A stretch of DNA of 7,289 nt. Source: Nitrospira sp. Its GTDB lineage: Bacteria > Nitrospirota > Nitrospiria > Nitrospirales > Nitrospiraceae. A program made the position numbers and the translations under genes. Each line of letters opens with the position of its first letter. Within the stretch, counting starts at the first letter, position 1. Where the stretch lies: NCBI GenBank assembly GCA_015904075.1, contig JABMDH010000048.1:1-7289 (forward strand), read 5' to 3'. The notes below the pieces were generated by a model, which was not told the DNA's origin, ran no database searches, and saw only the letters and a program-made list of their open reading frames with translations. Positions 1-5,569 of this stretch are shown here, piece after piece.

Positions 1-213
1 TGAGCTATAGGATGATGACATGAGAAGGTGTTGATGTAGTGCTGCATCGCTTAAAATTCATGCTGGAGGTATGAAAGTGCAGCGAGTTTCTGAGTTTCTT
101 AAGCTTGCGGTAATAGTAGAGCAGAGTCGGTTGTTTGTTCTCAAGCGTTGGTGTGAGTAAGAAGCTGAGTCCTTCTCAGATTTCCACAAAAATTCATAAA
201 CGAGAGGTAATTG
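1..213. other. Leader/intergenic region before the first small gene
   Basis: I see no convincing gene here. A 29-codon open stretch at 71-160 follows a GGAGG at 65-69. The ATG at 71 is too close to it, but a GTG at 77 in the same frame has normal spacing. It could be a leader peptide, though nothing in the product is recognisable. A small dyad, CTGAG/CTCAG with a 5-base loop, lies at 165-179, about 35 bases before the next start. No clear sigma-70 promoter was found. The TGA in the first three bases could be the stop of an upstream gene, but this cannot be judged. Confidence 0.4.
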
Positions 214-435
214 ATGACACCCGAAGAACAAATCACGAAGATGAAGAAAGCGATCACTCAGGCTATCAAGGTAATGGGGGATCGGTTTGGATCGACGGAA
301 CAGGATGTTGCAGGGGCAATCCAGGAATTGAAGATGTCGATGCAAGTGTCGTCGGATCCGAAACTGTCTGTGGAGACCGTGCCACGGACAGGCAGCCAGT
401 CACCACAACAGACGGCAGCCGTCATTGGGGCGTAA
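214..435 (+). CDS. Small hypothetical protein (73 aa), first of three orphan genes
   Basis: I do not recognise this protein. The start is the ATG at 214 (MTPEEQ...), because GAGAGG at 202-207 sits 6 bases upstream; a TTG directly before it gives a one-residue longer alternative. Residues 1-46 look helical and charged, with repeated K/E/Q residues, possibly an amphipathic or coiled-coil helix pair. Residues 47-73 are rich in S, T, P and Q and probably disordered. There is no signal peptide, membrane segment or cysteine. It is followed after 22 bases by the next gene in the same direction, so the two are probably co-transcribed. A longer overlapping frame at 135-455 lacks a comparable ribosome binding site. 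Confidence 0.6.
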   Translation: MTPEEQITKMKKAITQAIKVMGDRFGSTEQDVAGAIQELKMSMQVSSDPKLSVETVPRTGSQSPQQTAAVIGA

Positions 436-457
436 TAGTGTCTGAAGGAGAATGAAC

Positions 458-826
458 ATGAATGCCCAATCCGCCGTTCATAGTCATATCGATGTTACGG
501 ACGTGCTGGCCAGGTTGTATCTTTTTCTGGCGCAAAGCATGGATCGTTGTGTAAGCGAGGCAGCACGTATCAACTATCCCGAGGCCGAGTTGGAGTCGCA
601 TCTTGCCGCGACCAAGGCCACTATCTTGGACATGTTGGCGGTCAATCAGGTGGTCAAGGCAAAGGTTGAGCAAGAGTGCGATCGGGTACGCTCACTTATC
701 ATGGCCTGTTCCGTGGACGGAGCTGCGAATGCGACTGCCCTGGATGAGCTGAAGGCAGAGCGGGCTGTGCTGAAACACAAGACCATGGCATTGAGCGACC
801 TGCTTGCGGTCTTTCGAGCGGCCTGA
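458..826 (+). CDS. Hypothetical helical protein (122 aa)
   Basis: Family not recognised. AAGGAG at 445-450 lies 7 bases before the ATG at 458 but only 1 base before the in-frame ATG at 452, so 458 is chosen. The product looks almost entirely alpha-helical: a helix at about 13-34, a long one at about 42-83 and a third at about 90-119, separated by short breaks (P41, G88). Hydrophobic residues recur at coiled-coil-like intervals. There are three cysteines (31, 74, 84), no signal peptide and no membrane segment. The size and helical-bundle look recall small secretion or flagellar chaperones, but no motif supports that, so no function is assigned. It probably shares a transcript with the gene 22 bases upstream. 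Confidence 0.65.
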   Translation: MNAQSAVHSHIDVTDVLARLYLFLAQSMDRCVSEAARINYPEAELESHLAATKATILDMLAVNQVVKAKVEQECDRVRSLIMACSVDGAANATALDELKAERAVLKHKTMALSDLLAVFRAA

Positions 827-905
827 CTGGAAACTGAACATGACCCGCTGTGTCGAGTTCCGATCGAGTGTGAGGCGGAGGGCCGGAATTACTACGGAGG
901 GTATC

Positions 906-1118
906 ATGAAGAATGCACCAAGAACTTATGTGTTGACGCTGAATCCATCCGCTAAAAATGGCCTTCGGCTGTGGATGGGGGAGAGCATCCATGCGTTGCG
1001 CCATTGCTCGGCCAAGCAAATCGGTCTCGCATTGAGAGAAATGCAGCAGACTGTAGATAGTCTGCAAACTCCTGTCCCCCCGCTGGACGGGTCGTATTAC
1101 CTGAACCGAAATTGGTAA
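906..1118 (+). CDS. Small hypothetical protein (70 aa)
   Basis: Not recognised. GGAGG at 896-900 lies 5 bases before the ATG at 906, which makes this the preferred start. The same frame is open further upstream and has another ATG at 840 with a weaker GGAA, which would add 22 mostly basic residues. The predicted protein begins MKNAPRTYVLTLNPSAKNG and has a probable central helix (about residues 25-52) and an aromatic C-terminus (SYYLNRNW). It has one cysteine and no export signal. The gene is 79 bases after its neighbour and on the same strand, so it is likely the third member of the small-gene cluster. It ends in TAA at 1116-1118, and the same frame stays open into the downstream Crp-like stretch. 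Confidence 0.6.
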   Translation: MKNAPRTYVLTLNPSAKNGLRLWMGESIHALRHCSAKQIGLALREMQQTVDSLQTPVPPLDGSYYLNRNW

Positions 1119-1145
1119 GGTGACGTAATTGTTGCGGCAGGGGAG

Positions 1146-1268
1146 GTGGCCTGTCGTGAGCAAGACTCCCGCATTCTACGAATCGACAAAGCCATCATGT
1201 TTCGGATGTTTCACGAGCACCCCACGGTTGCCGAGGCGTTCATGCCCTACTTTGGGAAGGAGGGCAAG
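1146..1268 (+). pseudogene. Remnant of a Crp/Fnr-family regulator (internally deleted)
   Basis: This stretch is in the same open frame as the secreted-protein gene that follows, but it does not look like part of it. Its translation contains ILRIDK, then FRMFHEHPTVAEAFMPYF, then GKEGK. From memory of the Crp/Fnr family, the first two pieces match the end of the cyclic-nucleotide-binding beta-roll and the start of the dimerisation helix. GKEGK resembles the segment just before the helix-turn-helix domain. Roughly 40 residues that normally lie between them are missing, and nothing after residue 45 looks like a DNA-binding domain. A GTG at 1146 is available, with GGGGAG directly before it, but the product would not be a working regulator. 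The alternative is an N-terminal extension of the next gene. The match is by eye only. Confidence 0.45.
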
Positions 1269-1322
1269 CTGTCTGGATCAGCACAAATGCCGTTACGCCT
1301 GTTGTTTAGGAAGGAACAGCGC

Positions 1323-1724
1323 ATGTTTGTGTATCTTTTGGTTCTTGCGATCGTCATTGGATTCCCACTATCAGCCTTCGCTCAATTTGTGGATAAAGGC
1401 GAGTATGTCGTAGTGGCCAAAGGCACGAAGCTTTGTCCCAACGTCATCCTGGAAAACTCAAAAGGGATGCTTGATCCAGAACACCTCTATTGGCGAGTTA
1501 CCAGTAAGGCGCGGGCTAATGGCACACAGACCATCACCGCGTTTGTTCTAGACTCTCTGTACAACCGCGAAAGCGGCGAGACCACGATCAAGGAACGTCG
1601 ATATGATGATGACTATGCCACGTTCTTCAAGAGGGATTCTGAGCATAAGGGGATGCTCCTCATGATCAGCCCGAAAGACGGCCGAGTGGAAGCGACAGTA
1701 GAAGTTTGCGGGAAAAAGAAATGA
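1323..1724 (+). CDS. Small secreted protein of unknown function (133 aa)
   Basis: The start is the ATG at 1323, because AGGAAGG at 1309-1315 is 7 bases upstream and the protein then opens with a clean Sec signal peptide: a hydrophobic core at residues 3-18 and a likely AFA|Q cleavage after residue 20. The mature part (about 113 residues) looks like a compact, largely beta domain with two cysteines, C38 and C129, placed near its two ends and so able to form a disulfide in the periplasm. There is no lipobox and no second membrane segment. The family is not recognised. The same frame is open back to 1119, giving a 192-residue alternative that would bury the signal peptide behind Crp-like residues, which I consider wrong. 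A hairpin at 1746-1771 may end the transcript. Confidence 0.75.
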   Translation: MFVYLLVLAIVIGFPLSAFAQFVDKGEYVVVAKGTKLCPNVILENSKGMLDPEHLYWRVTSKARANGTQTITAFVLDSLYNRESGETTIKERRYDDDYATFFKRDSEHKGMLLMISPKDGRVEATVEVCGKKK

Positions 1725-1745
1725 GCCGGCCCACGCTATATATTC

Positions 1746-1771
1746 GATCGAGAAGCGGCGTCTTCTCGGTC
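1746..1771. terminator. Hairpin between convergent genes, possible terminator
   Basis: GATCGAGAAG (1746-1755) pairs with CTTCTCGGTC (1762-1771): ten base pairs including one G-U, around a 6-base loop. It starts 21 bases after the stop of the secreted-protein gene. There is no T-run on either side, so a classic intrinsic terminator is not proven. The rest of the gap to 1905 is AT-richer and shows nothing else I can support. Confidence 0.4.
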
Positions 1772-1905
1772 AGTGTAGCAGCGCGAGATATAAGACAACG
1801 CGATGAGATTCAACGCTACGGCATATGATTAGTGGGTTGATCAATTATGGTTAATGATAGCGGTAAGGAGTGGTTGATAAGGTGTTGTGGCTAAGTTGAT
1901 GCGAC

Positions 1906-2205
1906 TCATCGGTTTAAATCTTCGCGACGGATTGACTGGGTTTGCAACCCGGTTGATGCGTATGGTGTGATGTAGAGCCTCAGGGAATGACCTTCAAACA
2001 GTGCACCTTCCAGAGCGACGACCGCATTCAAGGCTTGCTCGCTCGAGCCCATTTCCACAAATCCATACCGGGCTGATTTTTCGCTGTGTTTGTATCGAAC
2101 GACAAAGGCGCGAGCTACCGTACCATAGGCTCCAAATAGGTCACGGAGTTGGCAATCGGATGTGGCTTCCGCGAGGCCGCCGACATACAAGACGCATCTG
2201 CTCAT
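1906..2205 (-). CDS. RRM-domain RNA-binding protein (99 aa)
   Basis: This is a single RNA recognition motif protein of the small bacterial/cyanobacterial Rbp type, expected to bind single-stranded RNA in the cytoplasm. The start is the ATG at 2205: AAAGGA (plus-strand 2212-2217) is 6 bases before it, whereas the in-frame ATG at 2211 abuts the Shine-Dalgarno and a start at 2301 would add an unlikely Arg/Cys/Pro-rich tail. The RRM covers about residues 4-81. RNP2 is LYVGGL (6-11) and RNP1 is SARYGFVEM (44-52). The three RNA-stacking aromatics are present (Y7, Y47, F49), but the usual basic-Gly pair of RNP1 is replaced by A45-R46. A short polar tail, about 82-99, follows. Such proteins are often linked to cold or stress response; here a DEAD-box helicase lies about 1 kb away on the other strand. 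Confidence 0.9.
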   Translation of the reverse strand: MSRCVLYVGGLAEATSDCQLRDLFGAYGTVARAFVVRYKHSEKSARYGFVEMGSSEQALNAVVALEGALFEGHSLRLYITPYASTGLQTQSIRREDLNR

Positions 2206-2234
2206 GGCCATTCCTTTTGCTGTGCGACGGGACC

Positions 2235-2252
2235 GCCCGTGCCGGCATGGGC
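2235..2252. repeat. 18-bp near-perfect palindrome upstream of the RRM gene
   Basis: GCCCGTGCCGGCATGGGC is self-complementary except for one G/T pair on each side of the centre. It lies 30-47 bases upstream of the RRM start codon, so it would fall in the leader RNA or promoter region of that minus-strand gene. It could be an operator or an RNA hairpin; the GC-rich composition makes chance dyads more likely. Confidence 0.35.
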
Positions 2253-2274
2253 ATGGCCGGTCTCTCGGTTCACA

Positions 2275-2743
2275 ATGAATCTCAACGGGGACATTGCCCA
2301 CTCCCGTCTGTGGAGCAAGGTGGCCGCATATCGAGTCGTGTGTGGCCCATTGGGCGAAGTGCTGAATCGGCGTCTGCGTCTACGGTGTGTTCCTCGTCCG
2401 GGACGACGACGCGCCTCATGCGCTGCCCTGCGTATGCTCAGTGGCTCCGCGGCGCCTGCTTCTGGTCCCGACGGACTTGTGGTTCCTGCCTAAGGATTTG
2501 CTCTCCTGGGCCGTGGAACGCAATTGCGTATTGGGTCCAAAGCTATGTCTCGCCAGCGAAGAGACTTCCCGCCGGATAGTTTCGATTGAAGATGTACTGT
2601 CGATTGACTTGGGGTCAGTGAGCCCCAGCAATTGCCAGGGGATTTTCGGTTTGCGGATGGACTTTTTCTGTGCTCTTTTGCGATTTTTCCAAACAGAAGA
2701 GAGATTCATAGAAAGACTCCTTTTCGTGAGCATGAGATCCTAG
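2275..2743 (+). pseudogene. Possible frameshifted hypothetical gene
   Basis: Two plus-strand frames read like parts of one protein. From the ATG at 2275 the frame gives MNLNGDIAHSRLWSKVAAYR and then VVCGPLGEVLNRR. The next frame is open from 2366 (after a TGA at 2363-2365) and gives a protein-like stretch including LLLVPTDLWFLPKDLLSWAV, LGPKLCLASEETSRR and IVSIEDVL before a stop at 2741-2743. A single-base shift near 2366-2390 would join them. No Shine-Dalgarno precedes 2275 or the GTG at 2387, and I recognise no family. The minus-strand ORF at 2416-2709 competes for the same DNA, with third codon positions aligned, so GC bias at third positions cannot decide between them. Confidence 0.25.
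2416..2709 (-). CDS. Possible small basic hypothetical protein (97 aa)
   Basis: The only strong argument is the start: AAGGAG (plus-strand 2717-2722) lies exactly 7 bases before the ATG at 2709. The product is very basic, with a Lys/Arg-rich N-terminus (KNRKRAQKKSIRKPK), and after about residue 40 it is a low-hydrophobicity run of S, R, T, Q and N, which is typical of antisense translation. No family is recognised. It overlaps the plus-strand candidate at 2275-2743 almost completely, so at most one of the two is likely real. If genuine it could be a nucleic-acid-binding protein, but that rests on charge alone. Confidence 0.25.
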   Translation of the reverse strand: MNLSSVWKNRKRAQKKSIRKPKIPWQLLGLTDPKSIDSTSSIETIRREVSSLARHSFGPNTQLRSTAQESKSLGRNHKSVGTRSRRRGATEHTQGSA

Positions 2744-3069
2744 TCAGGAACATACCTGACGGAGGAAAAGGACCCTCTGATCCAATGCCGGCAATGGCAG
2801 GTTTCACCTGCGTGAAAAGCAGCCTGTGTCATCCACGGTTGGATGAGCCTCAGAGAGCGGTGTTGCTACAGAGACTGACGGACAGAGAATAGGTATGAGG
2901 AGTGCTGGGAGAAGACAATACGTTGAGCGAGTGGACACCCTAACAGGTGCGTCATGAGGGAGTCAAACATCCAGACGAGCTAGTGCCGATTGGATATGTA
3001 TCGTGTTGAGCTGGACGCATGGTGCGCGGCATGCAAATAGCCCAGTCGGTTCAAACTATTGAAGATAAG

Positions 3070-3098
3070 TTGACGTGAGGAGCCTCATCCTGTATGGT
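3070..3098 (+). promoter_or_regulatory. Candidate sigma-70 promoter for the helicase gene
   Basis: TTGACG at 3070-3075 is separated by 17 bases from TATGGT at 3093-3098: five of six and four of six consensus matches with ideal spacing. Transcription would begin near 3105, leaving a leader of about 160 bases before the GTG at 3268. The spacer contains the 12-base dyad TGAGGAGCCTCA (3076-3087), a possible operator site. The call is by eye and unscored. Confidence 0.35.
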
Positions 3099-3156
3099 GT
3101 GTCTACATTTCCCTCGCAGTAGTCCGGTGAAGGAGATGTGTTAGCCATAACGGACT

Positions 3157-3173
3157 TCGCGATCGCATCGCGA
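3157..3173. repeat. Perfect 7-bp dyad in the helicase leader
   Basis: TCGCGAT and ATCGCGA flank CGC, giving a perfect 17-base inverted repeat that contains the octamer GCGATCGC. It lies 95 bases before the helicase start, inside the predicted leader. It could fold as a tight RNA hairpin or bind a dimeric regulator. The dyad itself is certain; any function is inference. Confidence 0.5.
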
Positions 3174-3267
3174 CCAGGTCCAGTTCGGAGTTGCACCACT
3201 TCCCGGTTGTGTCTCCCCTCGGTTCTCTGATCCCGTCATAATGCGATCAAACTGAAAGGATAGTGCA

Positions 3268-4533
3268 GTGGATACGTCTGTTCATTCCAATTTTCATGCC
3301 CTCGGTCTGTCCGAGGCAATTTTGCAGGACCTTGCTGCGGCAGGGTTTTCTTCTCCAACTCCCATCCAGGAACAAGCCATTCCGCCGGCGCTTGCCGGGC
3401 GTGATGTCATCGGTTGTGCGCAGACTGGAACGGGAAAGACCGCGGCGTTTGTCATCCCGATGGTCGAGCGGCTCGCTGCGCTGCCCAAAGGGCAGCCGCA
3501 AGCGTTGATCCTGGCGCCGACTCGGGAGCTCGCATTGCAGACCCTGACGACGATCGAGAAGCTCGGCCGGAGCCGCCGCATCTCAGCCACCGTTATTGTG
3601 GGAGGCGCGGATATGCAGGCGCAAGTACGGGGTTTGCGGCAGCGGCCAGAGATCTTGGTCGCGACACCAGGCCGTCTGCTGGATCATATGTGGAGTGGCA
3701 ACATTCTCTTGTCGTCCATCAAAATGCTGGTGCTGGATGAAGCCGATCGCATGCTGGATATGGGATTCGCCCCACAAATCAACCAGATTCTGGATGCGTT
3801 GCCGGAAGAACGGCAGACGCTGTTATTCTCGGCGACATTGCCGGCGGATATGGCGCGGTTGGTTCAAGCGAGCGTCAACAATCCTGTGCGCGTGATGGTC
3901 GCGCCATCTGCCACGACGGCCGACGGCGTCACCCAGGCAGTCCATCATATTTCGCATGATGCCAAGGGTGATCTCCTCTTGTCGCTGTTGGGGTCGGATA
4001 AGGACACAGCGCTTGTCTTTACCAGGACAAAGCACCGGGCCGATCGGTTGGGCCGCATGTTGGGGAGCGCAGGGCACCGGGTGGCCGTGTTGCATGGAGA
4101 TCGCAGTTTGTCCCAGCGACGGGCGGCTCTGGAAGGGTTTAAGCGCGGGACCTTTCGCGTCTTAGTGGCGACGGATATTGCCGCACGCGGGATTGACGTG
4201 GCAAACATCGGCCATGTCATCAATTTTGATCTGCCCAACTGTCCGGAAGATTATGTACATCGTATCGGACGAACGGCTCGAATGAAGACCACCGGGCGGG
4301 CGACGAGTTTTGTGACCAGAGAGGATCATCAGCAACTACAGGACATTGAACGCTTGTTGGGGCATGCGGTTCCTCTTGCTCCCGGCAGCAACGCTCCGGC
4401 ACCGGGATCGCATGTGAGGGCTGGAGGTGTGCGTCGGAATGATCAGACATCGTCGGGGCCTTCCCGCAGTAGTGTCGGTCGCCGTCGCCCACACTATGGA
4501 TCAGCACAGCCTGCGCGTAGTGTTCACCACTGA
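3268..4533 (+). CDS. rhlE: DEAD-box ATP-dependent RNA helicase, RhlE type
   Basis: This cytoplasmic ATP-dependent enzyme unwinds RNA duplexes; the RhlE group acts in ribosome assembly and RNA decay, often in the cold. The start is a GTG at 3268 with GAAAGGA 7 bases upstream. All core motifs are intact in 421 residues: Q motif (F9 and TPIQEQAIP at 31-39), I AQTGTGKT (51-58), Ia PTRELA (84-89), GG (112-113), Ib TPGR (133-136), II DEAD (157-160), III SAT (188-190), IV LVFTRTK (249-255), V ATDIAARGID (301-310) and VI HRIGRTAR (331-338). After about residue 370 comes a short basic, Gly/Ser/Pro-rich tail, probably disordered and RNA-binding, rather than a CsdA-type RNA-binding domain. The N-terminal region and motif spacing fit RhlE best, but the exact subgroup is not certain. 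A long leader with dyads precedes it and a strong hairpin follows. Confidence 0.95.
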   Translation: MDTSVHSNFHALGLSEAILQDLAAAGFSSPTPIQEQAIPPALAGRDVIGCAQTGTGKTAAFVIPMVERLAALPKGQPQALILAPTRELALQTLTTIEKLGRSRRISATVIVGGADMQAQVRGLRQRPEILVATPGRLLDHMWSGNILLSSIKMLVLDEADRMLDMGFAPQINQILDALPEERQTLLFSATLPADMARLVQASVNNPVRVMVAPSATTADGVTQAVHHISHDAKGDLLLSLLGSDKDTALVFTRTKHRADRLGRMLGSAGHRVAVLHGDRSLSQRRAALEGFKRGTFRVLVATDIAARGIDVANIGHVINFDLPNCPEDYVHRIGRTARMKTTGRATSFVTREDHQQLQDIERLLGHAVPLAPGSNAPAPGSHVRAGGVRRNDQTSSGPSRSSVGRRRPHYGSAQPARSVHH

Positions 4534-4562
4534 TCCGTGCATAAAACCTGAAAACGGTTCAT

Positions 4563-4607
4563 GAAATCAGCCTCGTGAGGTAGAGTGACTTTCACGAGGC
4601 TGATTTC
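4563..4607 (+). terminator. 16-bp perfect hairpin: helicase terminator overlapping the pilZ leader
   Basis: Bases 4563-4578 and 4592-4607 are perfect 16-bp inverted copies (GAAATCAGCCTCGTGA and its complement) around a 13-base loop. The stem starts 29 bases after the helicase stop. Its A-rich left end and GATTTCC right end resemble an intrinsic terminator, although the T-run is short. Unusually, the stem ends only two bases before the ATG of the next gene, so it would also fold in any read-through transcript and cover that gene's ribosome binding site. Confidence 0.6.
4596..4599 (+). promoter_or_regulatory. Shine-Dalgarno of first PilZ gene, buried in hairpin
   Basis: GAGG at 4596-4599 is the only Shine-Dalgarno-like sequence near the ATG at 4610 (10-base spacing). 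It lies wholly in the right arm of the 16-bp stem, so the folded RNA would hide it. A TGA in frame at 4601-4603 excludes any start further upstream. Confidence 0.45.
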
Positions 4608-4609
4608 CT

Positions 4610-4996
4610 ATGCAGACCACGCATCAGCGAGCCGGTGTTCTCAATAAGTTTCGCCGCTATCCGCGGGTTCGGATTCCCACGCCCTTCAGCTGTTCATTTG
4701 CTTCTTTGCAGTCCAACATCAACGGGTGGTTCCGCAACTCTCACAAAGGTGTCGGGGTCGTCTATGATCTTTCACTTCGGGGGGTGCGGGTGAGTACGGA
4801 GGCGGTGCTGAAGCCGGGAGATATGGTGGCACTGACCCTGCGGCTGCCCAAGCAGATTACACCGGCAACAATTAAGGTTGCGACGGTCCGTTGGGAAAAG
4901 GATCAGATTTACGGGCTTGTTTTCAAAACGCTCACGCAATCAACGCTAAGCCGATTGAATAAATATATGGCGATTACGACGATGGAGAAGGGGTAG
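4610..4996 (+). CDS. Single-domain PilZ protein (128 aa), cyclic-di-GMP receptor
   Basis: This is a cytoplasmic PilZ domain with little else, expected to bind cyclic-di-GMP and act on a partner protein. Both binding motifs are intact: RRYPR (RxxxR, residues 15-19) and DLSLRG (DxSxxG, residues 53-58), followed by the usual beta-barrel pattern with TEAVLKPGD (63-71), ATVRWEKDQIYGLVF (91-105) and a C-terminal helix. The start is forced: the frame has a TGA at 4601-4603, and no other start codon precedes the first arginine motif. It is 6 bases upstream of a paralogous PilZ gene, so the two form an operon. The partner is unknown. A strong hairpin immediately upstream may restrict its translation or separate its expression from the helicase. 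Confidence 0.9.
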   Translation: MQTTHQRAGVLNKFRRYPRVRIPTPFSCSFASLQSNINGWFRNSHKGVGVVYDLSLRGVRVSTEAVLKPGDMVALTLRLPKQITPATIKVATVRWEKDQIYGLVFKTLTQSTLSRLNKYMAITTMEKG

Positions 4997-5002
4997 GCGC
5001 GC

Positions 5003-5407
5003 ATGGACAAGAAGCGCGCTGTGCCGACACCTGGGCAGGCGCTCACTCAATTGCGACGGCATCCCCGCGTTCGTGTTTCGGCACCATTTCCCTGCTCATT
5101 TTCTGTTGTCGGCCTGAAACGCCGTTGGCCGGCCGTCGATCCCGGGGATCTGGGTGTTGTCTACGACGTTTCCACAAAGGGTGCCCGCGTGATGACGGAG
5201 GCCGTCATCTCGCCGGGCGATCGAATCACGCTGAGCCTGCAGCTGCCCAATCATCCATCTGCGACATGTATCGAGCTTGCAACGGTGCGGTGGGGTAAGG
5301 AGCAGACCTATGGCGTGGAATTCGAAGGGCTTTCACCTGCGGTCGATACGCGGTTGCAGAAGTTCATGGACCATTCATCGAGGCTCGTTGCCGCGCCTAC
5401 GTCTTGA
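5003..5407 (+). CDS. Second single-domain PilZ protein (134 aa), tandem paralogue
   Basis: The cyclic-di-GMP binding motifs are complete: RRHPR (RxxxR, 18-22) and DVSTKG (DxSxxG, 55-60). The body aligns closely with the upstream PilZ protein (GVVYD, TEAV, PGD, ATVRW, YG and the C-terminal helix), so the pair arose by tandem duplication. The ATG at 5003 follows the previous stop by 6 bases; AAGGGG at 4988-4993, inside the end of the previous gene, is 9 bases upstream. This suggests translational coupling. Differences between the copies are concentrated in the loop between the two motifs (about 35-50) and in the C-terminal tail, which could give each copy a different partner or ligand affinity. 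Neither has an export signal or a second domain. Confidence 0.9.
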   Translation: MDKKRAVPTPGQALTQLRRHPRVRVSAPFPCSFSVVGLKRRWPAVDPGDLGVVYDVSTKGARVMTEAVISPGDRITLSLQLPNHPSATCIELATVRWGKEQTYGVEFEGLSPAVDTRLQKFMDHSSRLVAAPTS

Positions 5408-5541
5408 CTCTCTCCGTACTGCAGACGACACACCTGTATACGCTCACCCTCGCTGCCTGAGGCACTCCATAGATTCAGGGCCGTTGGTTGGCCGAGGCGA
5501 CACTCAATAGAACATGGTTCTGTAGAGAATGGCTCATGTCA

Positions 5542-5569
5542 GACAGGCGCCTAGGGGGTGCTTTCTGTC
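5542..5569. terminator. Imperfect hairpin between the PilZ operon and mltC
   Basis: GACAG-GCGCC (5542-5551) can pair with GGTGC and CTGTC (5557-5561 and 5565-5569), with one G-U pair, a 5-base loop and a 3-base bulge. It spans the end of the convergent mltC gene, including its TAG at 5551-5553. There is no T-run, so this is a weak candidate. The remaining gap, 5408-5541, holds only small dyads such as AGAAC/GTTCT at 5509-5521. Confidence 0.25.

Larger units (their letters stand above)
2744..3267. other. 524-base region without a supported gene; probable helicase leader at its right end
   Basis: No frame here has a believable start and protein-like product. The plus frame ending at 2892 has no usable ribosome binding site and an unconvincing sequence. 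The region contains several short dyads: TTCAA/TTGAA at 3050-3063, TGAGG/CCTCA at 3076-3087 and TCGCGAT/ATCGCGA at 3157-3173. A possible promoter at 3070-3098 points at the helicase gene. No tRNA cloverleaf was found; the GGTTCAAAC at about 3048-3056 lacks flanking stems. Confidence 0.6.

Noticed and set aside
135..455. Plus-strand 106-residue open frame
   Set aside because: It overlaps the small gene at 214-435 in another frame, has no good ribosome binding site, and its Gly/Asp/Thr-rich product looks like an out-of-frame reading.
699..1163. Minus-strand 154-residue open frame
   Set aside because: It is antisense to two plus-strand genes that have good ribosome binding sites; its Arg/Pro/Gln-rich product looks like a shadow.
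2001..2579. Plus-strand 192-residue open frame
   Set aside because: It runs antisense through the clear RRM gene and has an Arg/Ser/Cys-rich product with no family resemblance.
2632..2892. Plus-strand 86-residue open frame
   Set aside because: It has no usable Shine-Dalgarno and no recognisable or convincingly protein-like product, and it starts inside other candidates.
3040..3065. Possible tRNA T-arm (GGTTCAAAC)
   Set aside because: There are no matching 5-bp stems around it, no acceptor stem and no CCA-type end, so it is a chance match.
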